Below are positions 43,108-51,848 of a DNA stretch of 64,000 nt, piece by piece. Location: assembly GCA_964628035.1 (NCBI GenBank), contig CAZVPI010000004.1, forward strand, positions 99,636 through 163,635. The letters run 5' to 3'. Every line of letters begins with the position of its first letter. The stretch's first letter is position 1. This DNA comes from UBA2199 sp964628035 (GTDB lineage Bacteria > Acidobacteriota > Aminicenantia > UBA2199). The position numbers and the translations under genes were made by a program. Below the pieces are notes generated by a model. The model was not told the origin of the DNA, did no database searches, and worked only from the letters and a program-made list of their open reading frames with translations.

Positions 43108-44421
43108 TCATAGCCCCTTTTTTTGCATCAGCTCGCGGTTGCGGGCCGGCGTCTGGTTCCACAGCGTCAGCATCAGCACGGCGCCGATCAGCGAAAAGGG
43201 TATGATCAGGAAGACCCAGGACCCCCAGCCCCAGCGGTCGAGGAAGTAGCCCAGGCCGAAGCCGGTCAGGCCGCTGGCCAGGTACTGCACACCGTCGAGC
43301 AAACCGGTGACGGTGGCCGCCCCCTTGGTGCCGCCGAAGTCCATGGAGGCCGTGCCCGAGAGCATGCCGTGCACCCCGAAGATCCACATGCAGGAGAAGC
43401 CGATCAGGAAGGCGGCGGCCCAGGGCACGCCGACGCGGCCCAGGACCAGCAGCGAGGCGATCTGGCCGAGATAGAAGATGAAGGCCACCGGGGGCCGCCG
43501 CGACTGGAACAGGTGGTCCGACATGTAGCCGCAGAGGAGGCCGCCGGCGATGCCGCCGGCGGTGATGCCCAGCGAGGCCAGCTGGTGCAGGCCCGAGCCG
43601 GGGGCGATGCCGTGGATCTCCTTCAGGAAGGGGGTGAACCAGAGCATCAGCCCCTGGCGCACGAAGCCGGTGCAGAACTCGGCGGCCATCAGCGTGAGGA
43701 TCACCGGGTTCTGGAAGGCGCGGCGCAGCACGTAGGTGAAACCGATCTTGACGTCATCCCCGATGTGGCTGGTGGCGTCGTCGGTGTTGATCTTGGCGAA
43801 GCCGGCCTGTTCGGGCTTGTCCTTGACCAGGACATGGTCGGCCAGCACCATCAGCAGGATCAGCGCCGCCGGCACGATGAACACCCATTCCCAGCCGAAG
43901 TGGGCCAGGATCCAGCCGCCGAAGCCCATGGCCAGGAAGTAGCCGCTGGAGATCATGATGCCGAAGATGCCGCCGAAGACGCCGCGCTCCTTGACATGGA
44001 ACCAGGGGGCGTTGACCTTGACCACCGACAGGGCGCCGAAGCTCTGGAAGTACTGGTTGACGGCGTAGAGCAGCGACATGCCGACCACGATCTTGGTCTG
44101 CCAGCCGGCCAGGAACAGGGCGCCGACGATCAGGTTGAAGAGGGCGGTGCCGATGCCGCCGAAGATGATGGCCTTCTTGCCGCCGAAGCGGTCGGCCAGC
44201 GGGCCGTTGAAGATGACGCTCAGGGCGTAGGTCCAGAAGCCGGCGGTGGCGATGGTGCCGAACTCGGCCTTGGAGAGGTCGAAGGTCTTCATGATGTCGC
44301 TGGAGGCGACATTGAGGTTGTAGCGCCCCATGTAAAAGGTGGCATAGGTCAGCCCCAGCGGGAACCAGTTCCGGAAGCGGCGGCGGCGGTAGGCCGCCGA
44401 GTGGTTGAGGGGATTGGCCAT
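43108..44421 (-). CDS. MFS transporter of the organophosphate:phosphate antiporter (GlpT/UhpT) type
   Basis: 437 aa, twelve membrane segments. OPA-family features: RNWFPLGLTYATFYMGRYNLNVA near the N-terminus, ADRFGGKKAIIFGG in loop 2-3, SFGALSVVKVNAPWF and RGVFGGIFGIMISSGY. The family exchanges sugar phosphates or glycerol-3-phosphate for phosphate. ATG 44421 shares one nt with the stop of the P-loop kinase gene (TGATG), so the two are translationally coupled. Substrate may be the kinase product or substrate. Confidence 0.9.
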   Translation of the reverse strand: MANPLNHSAAYRRRRFRNWFPLGLTYATFYMGRYNLNVASSDIMKTFDLSKAEFGTIATAGFWTYALSVIFNGPLADRFGGKKAIIFGGIGTALFNLIVGALFLAGWQTKIVVGMSLLYAVNQYFQSFGALSVVKVNAPWFHVKERGVFGGIFGIMISSGYFLAMGFGGWILAHFGWEWVFIVPAALILLMVLADHVLVKDKPEQAGFAKINTDDATSHIGDDVKIGFTYVLRRAFQNPVILTLMAAEFCTGFVRQGLMLWFTPFLKEIHGIAPGSGLHQLASLGITAGGIAGGLLCGYMSDHLFQSRRPPVAFIFYLGQIASLLVLGRVGVPWAAAFLIGFSCMWIFGVHGMLSGTASMDFGGTKGAATVTGLLDGVQYLASGLTGFGLGYFLDRWGWGSWVFLIIPFSLIGAVLMLTLWNQTPARNRELMQKKGL

Positions 44422-45182
44422 CAGCGCACCTCCCGCCAAGTCTGCCACAACCGTCCCAGCACCTGCTCCAGGTGCGCGCCCAGCACGTCGGGCCGGTCGG
44501 TTTTTTCCGGCATGTTCTCGAACACGGCATAGGGCACGCGGCGCTGCAGGCCTTCGCCGGCGGGCAGGAACTTGTCGTCGGCGGCGAACTCCTCCCAGTC
44601 CGACTCCTTGTAGAGCATCTCGATCTTCTTGTCCTCCAGCGCGTGCTGCAGGATGGAATCGGGGCGGTCGGGGTTGTAGCGCCTGCGGTTCTTGCGCAGC
44701 GACTCGGGCCAGTCGACCCGGATGTACATGCAGGCGGCGCGGTCCACGACCTGCGGCGACAGGTGGGCGAAGGCCGCGCGGAAGCCGCCGTGCTCGCTGC
44801 CGCGGGCGAACTCGATGAACAGCGTCTTTCTCTCGTGGAAAGCCGGGTCGTCGCGCAGCAGTTTGGCGTAGGCCAGGTTGAGCTTCTTGATCAGGAAGTT
44901 CCAGAACCACTTGCCCTTGAAGACGTAGCCGGGGTAGGTCTGGCCCTCGTAGGTGAACTCCTTGTCGGTGAGCAGGCGCGGCAGACCCATCTCCTCCATC
45001 AGGTCGTCGTCCTCAAAGCGCTCCCAGAGGATGGGGAAATCGTCGAGCTCCTGGAATTCGCCGACATGGAAGCGCCGCACGCGCTCGGGCTGCGGCACCT
45101 TTTTCAGGTAGTCGATGACCTCCGACTTGCCCGCGGCCGGCCGGCCGATCAGCAGGATGACGTCGAACGTGTTCTTGCCCAT
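44421..45182 (-). CDS. Uncharacterised P-loop kinase-like protein
   Basis: 253 aa. Walker A LIGRPAAGKSEV at 10-21, plausible Walker B TLFIEFARG near 120, then basic and tryptophan-rich sequence (LRKNRRRYNPDRPDSILQ) that recalls nucleotide or metabolite kinases. No family with known substrate is recognised. ATG 45182 has GGAGG at 7 nt. First gene of a two-gene operon with an OPA antiporter, which hints at a phosphorylated small molecule. Confidence 0.75.
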   Translation of the reverse strand: MGKNTFDVILLIGRPAAGKSEVIDYLKKVPQPERVRRFHVGEFQELDDFPILWERFEDDDLMEEMGLPRLLTDKEFTYEGQTYPGYVFKGKWFWNFLIKKLNLAYAKLLRDDPAFHERKTLFIEFARGSEHGGFRAAFAHLSPQVVDRAACMYIRVDWPESLRKNRRRYNPDRPDSILQHALEDKKIEMLYKESDWEEFAADDKFLPAGEGLQRRVPYAVFENMPEKTDRPDVLGAHLEQVLGRLWQTWREVR

Positions 45183-45225
45183 GCCTTACACCTCCAGCGG
45201 GACCCAAGATCAGCCGTAAACCTGT

Positions 45226-45253
45226 ATTATATGAACGGGGATATTTATTGCAA
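45226..45253 (-). promoter_or_regulatory. Sigma70 promoter of the P-loop kinase/OPA operon
   Basis: TTGCAA (45253-45248), 16 nt, TATAAT (45231-45226) on the minus strand; leader of about 37 nt with SD. Confidence 0.7.
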
Positions 45254-45255
45254 CC

Positions 45256-45461
45256 CGAACTCGGCACACGGCATACGGCGGACGGCGTGCGGCAAGGCAT
45301 TACCTGGATCAAGCTCTGGGTGTGAGGCGCAACATCCCTATCCGTACTGGGCATTGTGCAGGGGGGATGCGGCAGAAGCATTGTTTTCTATGCCATGACA
45401 TTGAGCGAGACCGTTTCATGGAATGTCTGCTGCCGTCAGCCGTACGCCGTACGCCAGGGAC
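45256..45461. repeat. Heptamer element, GTACGGC family, inverted
   Basis: Left arm cgaactc, ggcacac, ggcatac, ggcggac, ggcgtgc, ggcaagg (45256-45297) starts 3 nt after the -35 above. Right arm ctgctgc, cgtcagc, cgtacgc, cgtacgc, cagggac (45427-45461) ends at the rmuC stop. Confidence 0.8.
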
Positions 45462-46549
45462 TAGGGTCGGTCCATCCCCGGCAGGTCGTTGTCCCCGCCG
45501 GGCAATTCGCTTCTGGCTCCGGTGAAGTCGGCCAGGCGTTCCTGGAACCTCTCGGCCTTCTTGGCCGTCTCGTCGTACTTGCTGGCGGCATTGCCCAGGT
45601 GCCTGCCCAGCAGGCGGAACTCGTCGTGGAACTGGGCGAACCCCTGCTGCACCTTGACCAGGTCCTTGAGGATCTGGCGCGTGCGCTGCTCGATCTTCAG
45701 CCCCTTGAGGCCGAAGGCGATGGCCATCAGGTAGGCGTAAAAGCTGTTGGGCGACACCGGGATGACGTGGCGCTCGACGGCGTAATTGAAGATGCCGTAG
45801 CTGCGGCCGTCGAGGCCGTCGCTGATCATGGCCTCGTAGAAGACGTTCTCGGCCGGGATGTAGGCCATGGCGAAATCGTAGGTCCCCTCGTCGGGGCGGA
45901 TGTATTTCCCGGCGATCTCGTCGACGCGCTTCTTGAAGCTGGCCACGAACTCCCTGCGGAATTTCCGCTGCCCCTCTTCCTCGCCGGCCTCGAGCAGGCG
46001 CAGGAAGCTCTCCAGGGGGAACTTGGCGTCGACCGGGATGAGGCGCTCGCCCAGGGAGATGACGGCGTCGACCTTGGCGCCGTCGGCGAAGGCGTGCTGC
46101 ATCGCGTAGTTGCCCTGCGGCAGCACCTGGCGCAGCAGGTCCTCCAGCAGGTATTCGCCCAGGTTGCCGCGCAGCTTGGGGGCGCGCAGGATGTTCTGCA
46201 GCGAGGAGATGTCCCGGCCGATGGCCTTCATCTGGTTGGTCGATTCCTCCAGCAGCCCCAGCTTCTGCTGGATGTCGCCCACCACGCGCAGCTGGTCGCG
46301 GATGCTCCCCTGCCCCTTGTTCAGCGACTCGGTGACCGTTCGCATGATCTCGTTCAGCTGGCCGCTTTGCTGCAACAGCGCCTGGCGCTGGGCATCGGCC
46401 TGGGTGGTGCGCAGGTCCTGCAGCTGGTTCTTCAGGTCGAGGACCTGCTGGGTCAGGCCGGGGTCGCGCGGCCGCAGCTGCAGCGCCAGCACGGCCAGCA
46501 GCAGCGCCACGGCCACGGAGAGCAGGATGACCAGCGGCAGGGTATCCAT
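45461..46549 (-). CDS. rmuC: DNA recombination protein RmuC homologue
   Basis: 362 aa. N-terminal membrane anchor (LPLVILLSVAVALLLAVLAL), coiled coil to about residue 115, then the RmuC nuclease-like domain (LRGNLGEYLLEDLLRQVLP, VDAVISLGERLIPVDAKFPLESF, FAMAYIPAENVFYEA). RmuC limits inversions and other rearrangements at short inverted repeats in E. coli. ATG 46549 follows GGGAGG. Monocistronic. Its closeness to many inverted repeat elements is probably coincidental. Confidence 0.95.
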   Translation of the reverse strand: MDTLPLVILLSVAVALLLAVLALQLRPRDPGLTQQVLDLKNQLQDLRTTQADAQRQALLQQSGQLNEIMRTVTESLNKGQGSIRDQLRVVGDIQQKLGLLEESTNQMKAIGRDISSLQNILRAPKLRGNLGEYLLEDLLRQVLPQGNYAMQHAFADGAKVDAVISLGERLIPVDAKFPLESFLRLLEAGEEEGQRKFRREFVASFKKRVDEIAGKYIRPDEGTYDFAMAYIPAENVFYEAMISDGLDGRSYGIFNYAVERHVIPVSPNSFYAYLMAIAFGLKGLKIEQRTRQILKDLVKVQQGFAQFHDEFRLLGRHLGNAASKYDETAKKAERFQERLADFTGARSELPGGDNDLPGMDRP

Positions 46550-46709
46550 GAGTTTCTTCCTCCCTTCGCGGCTACGATAGCAGAGAGCGGCGGCGAATGC
46601 AAATCACGGCGAACCTCAGCGACCAGTGGCGGGAATCGGCATAGGCCGCCATTGGTTGACGGCAAACAGTGCGAGAAAATGAAAGGCCCGGTTCAGGGTT
46701 ATGGCTTTG

Positions 46710-46786
46710 CCGCAAACCGTACACCGTAAGCCATACGCCAAGTTGTCGTTGTTGCTGCTCCTCGACACGTGTCACTCGTCAGTTGT
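46710..46786. repeat. Heptamer array, GTACGGC into GTGACGA family
   Basis: Eleven units in register: ccgcaaa, ccgtaca, ccgtaag, ccatacg, ccaagtt, gtcgttg, ttgctgc, tcctcga, cacgtgt, cactcgt, cagttgt. It ends 7 nt before the -35 of the next gene. Confidence 0.75.
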
Positions 46787-46793
46787 CCCTGGA

Positions 46794-46822
46794 TTGACTT
46801 CCCGGCCGCCGGCTCCTATACT
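46794..46822 (+). promoter_or_regulatory. Sigma70 promoter of the LiaF-like gene
   Basis: TTGACT (46794-46799), 17 nt, TATACT (46817-46822); leader of about 16 nt to the start. Confidence 0.8.
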
Positions 46823-46845
46823 GACGGAGGCCCTTGGGAGGAAAC

Positions 46846-47550
46846 ATGAGCGACAAACCGAAGCTGTCCGCGGGCACGGTCCTGCTGGGCGGCATCCTGA
46901 TCGCCGCCGGCGCCCTGGTCCTGCTGGGCAACCTGGACCTGCTGCAATTGGATTTCAACCTGGCCTACTGGTGGCCGCTGATCCTGGTCGCCTTGGGCCT
47001 GGTGCACCTGGTCGAGAGCCGCAACCCGTTCGACTTCTCGGGCCTGTTCCTGCTGCTGCTGGGCGGCGTCTTCCTGGCCGCCGAGCTGGACGCGATCCGC
47101 TGGGGCGACGTCTGGCGCTGGTGGCCGGCGGTGCTGATCCTGCTGGGGGTCTCCCTCCTCTTCCGCGGCCGGCCGGCCGTGCTGCCGGGAAGCGTCCGCG
47201 GCGGCGCCTCCTGCCCCGATCCCTGCCTGCGGGTGAACAACATCCTGGCCGGCAGCGACCGCCGCGTCACCAGCCAGGAGTTCAAGGGCGGCGACGTCTC
47301 CAACATCCTGGGCGGAGTGGAGATCGACCTGCTGGAGGCCAAGCTGGCGCCGGGTGAGCACCTGCTCACCGTCTCCTCGGTGCTGGGCGGCGTCGACATC
47401 CGCCTGCCGCGCGACTGGCGCCTGGAGGTGCAGCCCACCACCCTGCTGGGCGACGTCGACGACCACACGCGGCAGAACCCCGAGGCCAGCGGCGGCAAGC
47501 TGGTGATCAAGGCCTCGGCGCTGCTCGGCGGGGTCGACATCAAGAACTAG
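46846..47550 (+). CDS. LiaF-like (DUF5668) membrane protein
   Basis: 234 aa. ATG 46846 follows GGGAGG. Four membrane segments in two pairs (TVLLGGILIAAGALVLLGNL, AYWWPLILVALGLVHLV, GLFLLLLGGVFLAAEL, WWPAVLILLGVSLLF). The C-terminal 115 residues are the beta-helical cell-wall-active antibiotics response domain with repeated NILGGVEID, SVLGGVDIRLP and ALLGGVDIK units. Relatives sense or dampen envelope stress; no LiaRS partner is adjacent. Confidence 0.85.
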   Translation: MSDKPKLSAGTVLLGGILIAAGALVLLGNLDLLQLDFNLAYWWPLILVALGLVHLVESRNPFDFSGLFLLLLGGVFLAAELDAIRWGDVWRWWPAVLILLGVSLLFRGRPAVLPGSVRGGASCPDPCLRVNNILAGSDRRVTSQEFKGGDVSNILGGVEIDLLEAKLAPGEHLLTVSSVLGGVDIRLPRDWRLEVQPTTLLGDVDDHTRQNPEASGGKLVIKASALLGGVDIKN

Positions 47551-47734
47551 GCGCGAACCGTTCCTGGCGGGACAAAGCACCTCCACCCACTCGGCGAACG
47601 ACGGATGGGGGATTGTGACCGGGCGCGGAATCACCTGGATGCAGGCCTGCGGCTATTTCCAGAGGAGCGAGGCCGACACGTGCGCCATGCCCGCCGTGGC
47701 GACGGGGGCGCCGATCATCATCACGATCCGGCCA

Positions 47735-48859
47735 TCAAGGCCGGTACTCCCAGCGCGCATGCACGACATTCGATTCCTGAACCCCCTGGTCGGGATGCGG
47801 GCGCTTCACCTTCGCCAGGATGTTTTTTTCCATATAGCCCTTCGCCTTCACCCACGACTCCAGGATCGGAGAAAGTGGGATCTGAAAAACGTGGTTCCCG
47901 GAAGAACTGACGGAAAGCGTCTCGGAAGAAAAATCGCCATCGAAATACTTGGGATCCTGGTAGAGGATTTCCAGCTCGCCCTGGCCGATGGCGTCCAGGT
48001 GCACAAGCAACTTCGGCTTGATCGGATAGGGCCCGGTCGAGTAGGCCGGATCGACCTCGATCCAAAAATTCTTGATGTACACCGGGCACGTTTTTTGGAT
48101 GATCCGATGGGCCGCATTGTTCGTTTCGCTCGTCTCCCTCACCTTGGAATCGCCGTCGGCGCTGACGAGAAGCTGCACCGGGGCGCTGCCAGCCAGCTCC
48201 AGCGGCGAGAGGCTATACGTCAGGTTGATCCGCTGCTCGGACCCTGCCGGAAGGGCCAGCGGCAGGGGGATGGGGTCGAGCTGCCGGCTGTTGAAGAAAA
48301 CCAGGAACGTGAGCGGGCCGTTGTAGCGGTGGTTGCCGTTGTTGCGCAGCCGGGCGTACAGGGCGCCGCTGCCCGTTTCGCGCTCGACATCGACCATCTG
48401 GAAATCGACGGTCTTCAGCTCGCCGGTGAAAGGCTGGGTCGACGTGCCCGGCGGCAGCCCCTTCGGCTGCACCGGGCTGCCGGGCTGGTTCTGGGAGGCG
48501 AGGCCGGCGGCGGCGACGGCGAAGGGCTTGCTGTCGCCCGAGGCCGAGCCGGGCGCCTTGACGCGCACCAAGTAGCTGCCGGCGGGAAGCGAGGCGGGAA
48601 CGGCCCAGGAAAACGAGCCGTCGTTGGCCGTGCTGCCGGCGATCTCCAGCACGGCCGGCTCGGAGCCGGGCGATCCGGCCCGGCGCAGGCGGATGGACAC
48701 CGTGTCGGGAAGGGCGCCCGATTTCGTCCAGGCGATGGCGCAGATCTGCCCGAAGCGGAAGGTCTCGCCCTCCCTGGGCGAGGTGACGACGATGCTCTGG
48801 CCCGGAAGCAGGGCCGCCGCGGTCAGCAACAGGACAAGCGAGAGTCGTTTCCCTTTCAC
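47735..48859 (-). CDS. Secreted protein with Kre9/Knh1-like and CARDB-like domains
   Basis: 374 aa. GTG 48859 has AAGGAGG at 4 nt and a signal peptide (RLSLVLLLTAAALLPG). Residues 23-115 match the Ser/Thr-rich membrane-anchored Ig-like domain (VVTSPREGETFRFG, DTVSIRLRRAGSP, DGSFSWAVPASLPAGSYLVRV). Residues about 145-250 resemble CARDB (DFQMVDVERETGSG, LYARLRNNGNHRYNG, VRETSETNNAAHRI). The C-terminal 120 residues are another beta domain. Probably a surface or periplasmic adhesion-like protein. Monocistronic. Confidence 0.8.
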   Translation of the reverse strand: MKGKRLSLVLLLTAAALLPGQSIVVTSPREGETFRFGQICAIAWTKSGALPDTVSIRLRRAGSPGSEPAVLEIAGSTANDGSFSWAVPASLPAGSYLVRVKAPGSASGDSKPFAVAAAGLASQNQPGSPVQPKGLPPGTSTQPFTGELKTVDFQMVDVERETGSGALYARLRNNGNHRYNGPLTFLVFFNSRQLDPIPLPLALPAGSEQRINLTYSLSPLELAGSAPVQLLVSADGDSKVRETSETNNAAHRIIQKTCPVYIKNFWIEVDPAYSTGPYPIKPKLLVHLDAIGQGELEILYQDPKYFDGDFSSETLSVSSSGNHVFQIPLSPILESWVKAKGYMEKNILAKVKRPHPDQGVQESNVVHARWEYRP

Positions 48860-49235
48860 GATTCCTCCTTTTTCAGGTTCGCGTTTTAAATAATGGAATA
48901 CCACAAAAAGCCTATTATCTCGGAAAAACTTGCCGACCCGCCGCGCCCGGAAAACTCGACGAACGAGCCTTGACCGTGTCCGTGACAGCGAGAAAGATTC
49001 GAGCGAACGATCGCTGCCCTTGGCGGGAGGTGATCCGAGGAATTCGCAGGGATGAAGGTGGGGACGGAGGCAAGCAACGCACCGTACCATTCCCCTTGCC
49101 GTCCGCCGTGCGCCAAGCGTCTTCCCTCGTCACGTGTCACTCCTCACTCAGCCAAGAGAGGATTTCGCCGCGCACCAGGTTCGGGAATCCTCCTCACGTG
49201 GCGCCGGGTACATGGTGCGTGGAACCTGAGTTCTT
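48860..49235. other. Intergenic region with heptamer array and GTACCAT words
   Basis: No gene supported. It holds the array at 49095-49150, a GTACCATTCCCCTTG word at 49084-49098 related to 16938-16953, and GGTACATGGTGCGTGG near 49207-49222. Confidence 0.5.
49095..49150. repeat. Heptamer array, GTACGGC into GTGACGA family
   Basis: Eight units in register: cttgccg, tccgccg, tgcgcca, agcgtct, tccctcg, tcacgtg, tcactcc, tcactca. Confidence 0.7.
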
Positions 49236-50477
49236 CTATTTCTTATCCAGGTCGATCACCTGCTGCATCACGCGCAGGAAATTGCCGCCCCAGATCTTGG
49301 CCACCTGCTCCTCGCTGTAGCCGCGGCGGGCGAGCTCGATGGTGATGTTCTTCAGCTCGGTGACGTCGCGGCAGTCGGCCAGGCCGCCGCCGCCGTCGAA
49401 GTCGGTGCCGATGCCCACGTGGTCGACGCCGATCAGGCGGACGATGTGGTCGATGTGGTCGACGGCGTCCTTGACCGTGACCGGCGGCTGCGGGTAGCGG
49501 GCCTTCAGGGCGTCGTACTCGGCCTCCACCTTGGCGCGCTCTTCCGGGGCCTTGATGGCGCCCCAGCCGCCGTAGGTCTCATGGATGCGGCGATGGAAGG
49601 CCTCGAGGGCCTGGTCGCGCTCGGGGTTGGCCGGCGGCATCTTGACGTAGTCGTCGAGGATGCAGAGCTGGATGACGCCGCCGTTCTTCTTCAACGCCAG
49701 CAGCATCTCGTCGCTCAGGTTGCGCGGATGTCCGGACAGGGCGCGGGCGCAGGAGTGCGAGGCGATGACCGGCGCCCGGCTCAGGGCCAGCACCTCGTAA
49801 AACGAGCGGTCGGAGATGTGCGAAACATCGACCATGACGCCCAGGTCGTTGAGCCGCCGCACCACCTGCCGGCCCCACTCGCTCAGGCCGCGGTCCTCGG
49901 GGTCGCGGCGGTCGGTCGAGGAGTCGCAGATGTCGTTGTCGCTGGTGTGGGCCAGGGTGACGTAGCGCACGCCGCGCCGGGCAAAATGGTCGATCAAGGC
50001 CGGATCGTGTCCCAGGGGGTAGCCGTTCTCCATGCCGATGAAGATGGCCCTCTTGCCCTCCTTTTCCAGGCGCCGGGCGTCGGCCGGCGTCAGGGCCGGG
50101 CCGCACAAGTGGGGGTATTGGGCGAACATGGCCTCCATGGCGTCGAGGATAGTGTCGGCCTTCTCGCGGGCCTTGGCGTGCCCCTCGGGAGTGCGCGGCC
50201 CCTGGCCGACGAAAACGGCGAAAAAGGAGGCGTCGAGCCCTCCTTCCTTCATGCGCGGCAGGTCCTGGCAGCCGCTGCCGCGCTCGCCGGTCGGGTGGCG
50301 TTGGCCGATGTCCCAGCCCTCCTGCAGCAGCAGGAAGGGGGTATCGCAGTGGGTATCGACGGTGAGCGCCCGCTCATGCCAGAGCAGGGCCTTTTCCGCG
50401 ACGGCGTCCTGGGCGGAAACAGGGCCGGCGGCCGCCAGCAGCAGCGCCGCAACGGCGATCAGCGTGGAAAAATTCAT
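49236..50477 (-). CDS. Membrane dipeptidase, peptidase family M19
   Basis: 413 aa with a signal peptide (LIAVAALLLAAAGPVSAQ). Renal-dipeptidase motifs: metal ligands in VDTHCDTPF, FIGMENG with the bridging Glu, VDVSHISD, IASHSCARAL and the active-site Asp in IGTDFDGGG. It hydrolyses dipeptides, including D-amino-acid or dehydro-dipeptides, in the periplasm. ATG 50477 has GAGGTG upstream. Divergent from serS with a 105-nt gap. Confidence 0.9.
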   Translation of the reverse strand: MNFSTLIAVAALLLAAAGPVSAQDAVAEKALLWHERALTVDTHCDTPFLLLQEGWDIGQRHPTGERGSGCQDLPRMKEGGLDASFFAVFVGQGPRTPEGHAKAREKADTILDAMEAMFAQYPHLCGPALTPADARRLEKEGKRAIFIGMENGYPLGHDPALIDHFARRGVRYVTLAHTSDNDICDSSTDRRDPEDRGLSEWGRQVVRRLNDLGVMVDVSHISDRSFYEVLALSRAPVIASHSCARALSGHPRNLSDEMLLALKKNGGVIQLCILDDYVKMPPANPERDQALEAFHRRIHETYGGWGAIKAPEERAKVEAEYDALKARYPQPPVTVKDAVDHIDHIVRLIGVDHVGIGTDFDGGGGLADCRDVTELKNITIELARRGYSEEQVAKIWGGNFLRVMQQVIDLDKK

Positions 50478-50547
50478 GGTGCACCTCAGTGTCTACTACT
50501 GGAAAAAAGGGGCCAGGGTTTGCCGACCGGGGCAAAAAATGGTTTTT

Positions 50548-50576
50548 TTGCGCAAGGGAAGGCCCTGTGCTATAAT
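50548..50576 (+). promoter_or_regulatory. Leaderless promoter of the serS-pilus operon
   Basis: TTGCGC (50548-50553), 17 nt, TATAAT (50571-50576), then exactly 6 nt to ATG 50583; no SD. Confidence 0.65.
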
Positions 50577-50582
50577 TTTTTC

Positions 50583-51848
50583 ATGCTGGACACCCACTTC
50601 ATCCGCAACAACCTCGAGCTGGTGAAAAAGAAGGTCGAGGCCAAGGGGGTTCCCTTCGCCGAAGACCGCTTCAGCGCCCTCGACCTGCGCCGGCGCCGCC
50701 TGCTCACGGCCAGCGAGGAGCTGAAAAGCCGCAAGAACAAGCTGGCCAAGGAGACCGGGTTCCTCAAGAAAAGCGGCGCCCCGACTCGGGAAATGGAGCT
50801 GCAGTCGATGGAGCTGTCCAAGCAGATCGCCCAGGGGGAGAAGGAACTGGCCTCCCTGGAGGCCGAGTTCCAGGAGTTCCTGCTGGGCATTCCCAACCTC
50901 TTCCACGACTCGGTGCCGGTGGGCCACGATGCCGGCGCCAACGAGGTGGTCCGCGAGTGGGGCGAGAAGCCGGCCTTCGCCTTCCCCGCCAAGCCGCACT
51001 GGGAACTGGGCGAGGCGGCGGGCACGCTGGATTTCGCCCGTGCCGCCAAGATCGCCGGCTCGCGCTTCGCCGTCAGCTACGACGGCCTGGCCAAGCTGGA
51101 GCGGGTCCTGCTGCAGTTCATGCTGGACATCCACACCCAGGAGCACGGCTACCGCGAGGTGCTGCCCCCCTTCCTGACCAATGACGCCAGCCTGGTGGGA
51201 ACCGGCAACCTGCCGAAGTTCAAGGCCGACCTGTTCAAGGTCGAAGGCTACAACCTCTACCTCGTCCCCACCGCCGAAGTGCCGCTGACCAACCTGCACC
51301 GCGACGAGACCCTGGACGAGGCCGACCTGCCCGTCAAGTACGCCGCCTTCACCCCCTGCTTCCGCAGCGAGGCCGGCTCGCACGGCAAGGACATCCGCGG
51401 CCTGGTGCGCCTGCACCAGTTCGACAAGGTCGAGCTGCTCAAGTTCGCGGCCCCCGAGCGCTCCTATGCCGAGCTGGAGGGGCTGACCGCCGACGCCGAG
51501 GCCATCCTGCGCCGGCTGGGCCTGGCCTACCGCACCGTGGTGCTGTGCAGCGGCGACATGTCGTTCTCCTCGGCCAAGACCTACGACATCGAGGTGTGGA
51601 TGCCGGGGCGCGGCGGCTACCTGGAGATCTCCTCCTGCTCCAACTTCGAGAGCTTCCAGGCGCGGCGGGCGCGCATCAAGTACAAGGCCCGGGACGGCCG
51701 CAAGGATTACGTGCACACGCTGAACGGCTCGGGGCTGGCCATCGGCCGCACCGTGGCCGCCATCATGGAAAACTACCAGACCGCCGACGGCCGCATCCGC
51801 GTCCCCGACGCGCTGCGCGCCTATTTCGCCGGCCGCGAGATCCTGTAA
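50583..51848 (+). CDS. serS: Seryl-tRNA synthetase
   Basis: 421 aa, typical length. N-terminal tRNA-binding coiled coil (about 25-110), then the class II catalytic core: motif 2 FRSEAGSHGKDIRGLVRLHQFDKVE-type (CFRSEAG), LVPTAEVPL, TYDIEVWMPG, EISSCSNFESFQARR and motif 3 GSGLAIGRTVAAIMEN. It charges tRNA-Ser. First gene of a long operon: the pilC ATG shares the last A of its TAA. Start fixed by the leaderless promoter. Confidence 0.97.
   Translation: MLDTHFIRNNLELVKKKVEAKGVPFAEDRFSALDLRRRRLLTASEELKSRKNKLAKETGFLKKSGAPTREMELQSMELSKQIAQGEKELASLEAEFQEFLLGIPNLFHDSVPVGHDAGANEVVREWGEKPAFAFPAKPHWELGEAAGTLDFARAAKIAGSRFAVSYDGLAKLERVLLQFMLDIHTQEHGYREVLPPFLTNDASLVGTGNLPKFKADLFKVEGYNLYLVPTAEVPLTNLHRDETLDEADLPVKYAAFTPCFRSEAGSHGKDIRGLVRLHQFDKVELLKFAAPERSYAELEGLTADAEAILRRLGLAYRTVVLCSGDMSFSSAKTYDIEVWMPGRGGYLEISSCSNFESFQARRARIKYKARDGRKDYVHTLNGSGLAIGRTVAAIMENYQTADGRIRVPDALRAYFAGREIL

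Noticed and set aside
45461..46549. A functional link between RmuC and the inverted heptamer elements
   Set aside because: RmuC is known to affect rearrangement at inverted repeats, but a gene beside one element among a dozen is not evidence of a link.
14954..49150. Possible CRISPR arrays
   Set aside because: Units are 7 bp, degenerate and without unique spacers; no cas genes are present.
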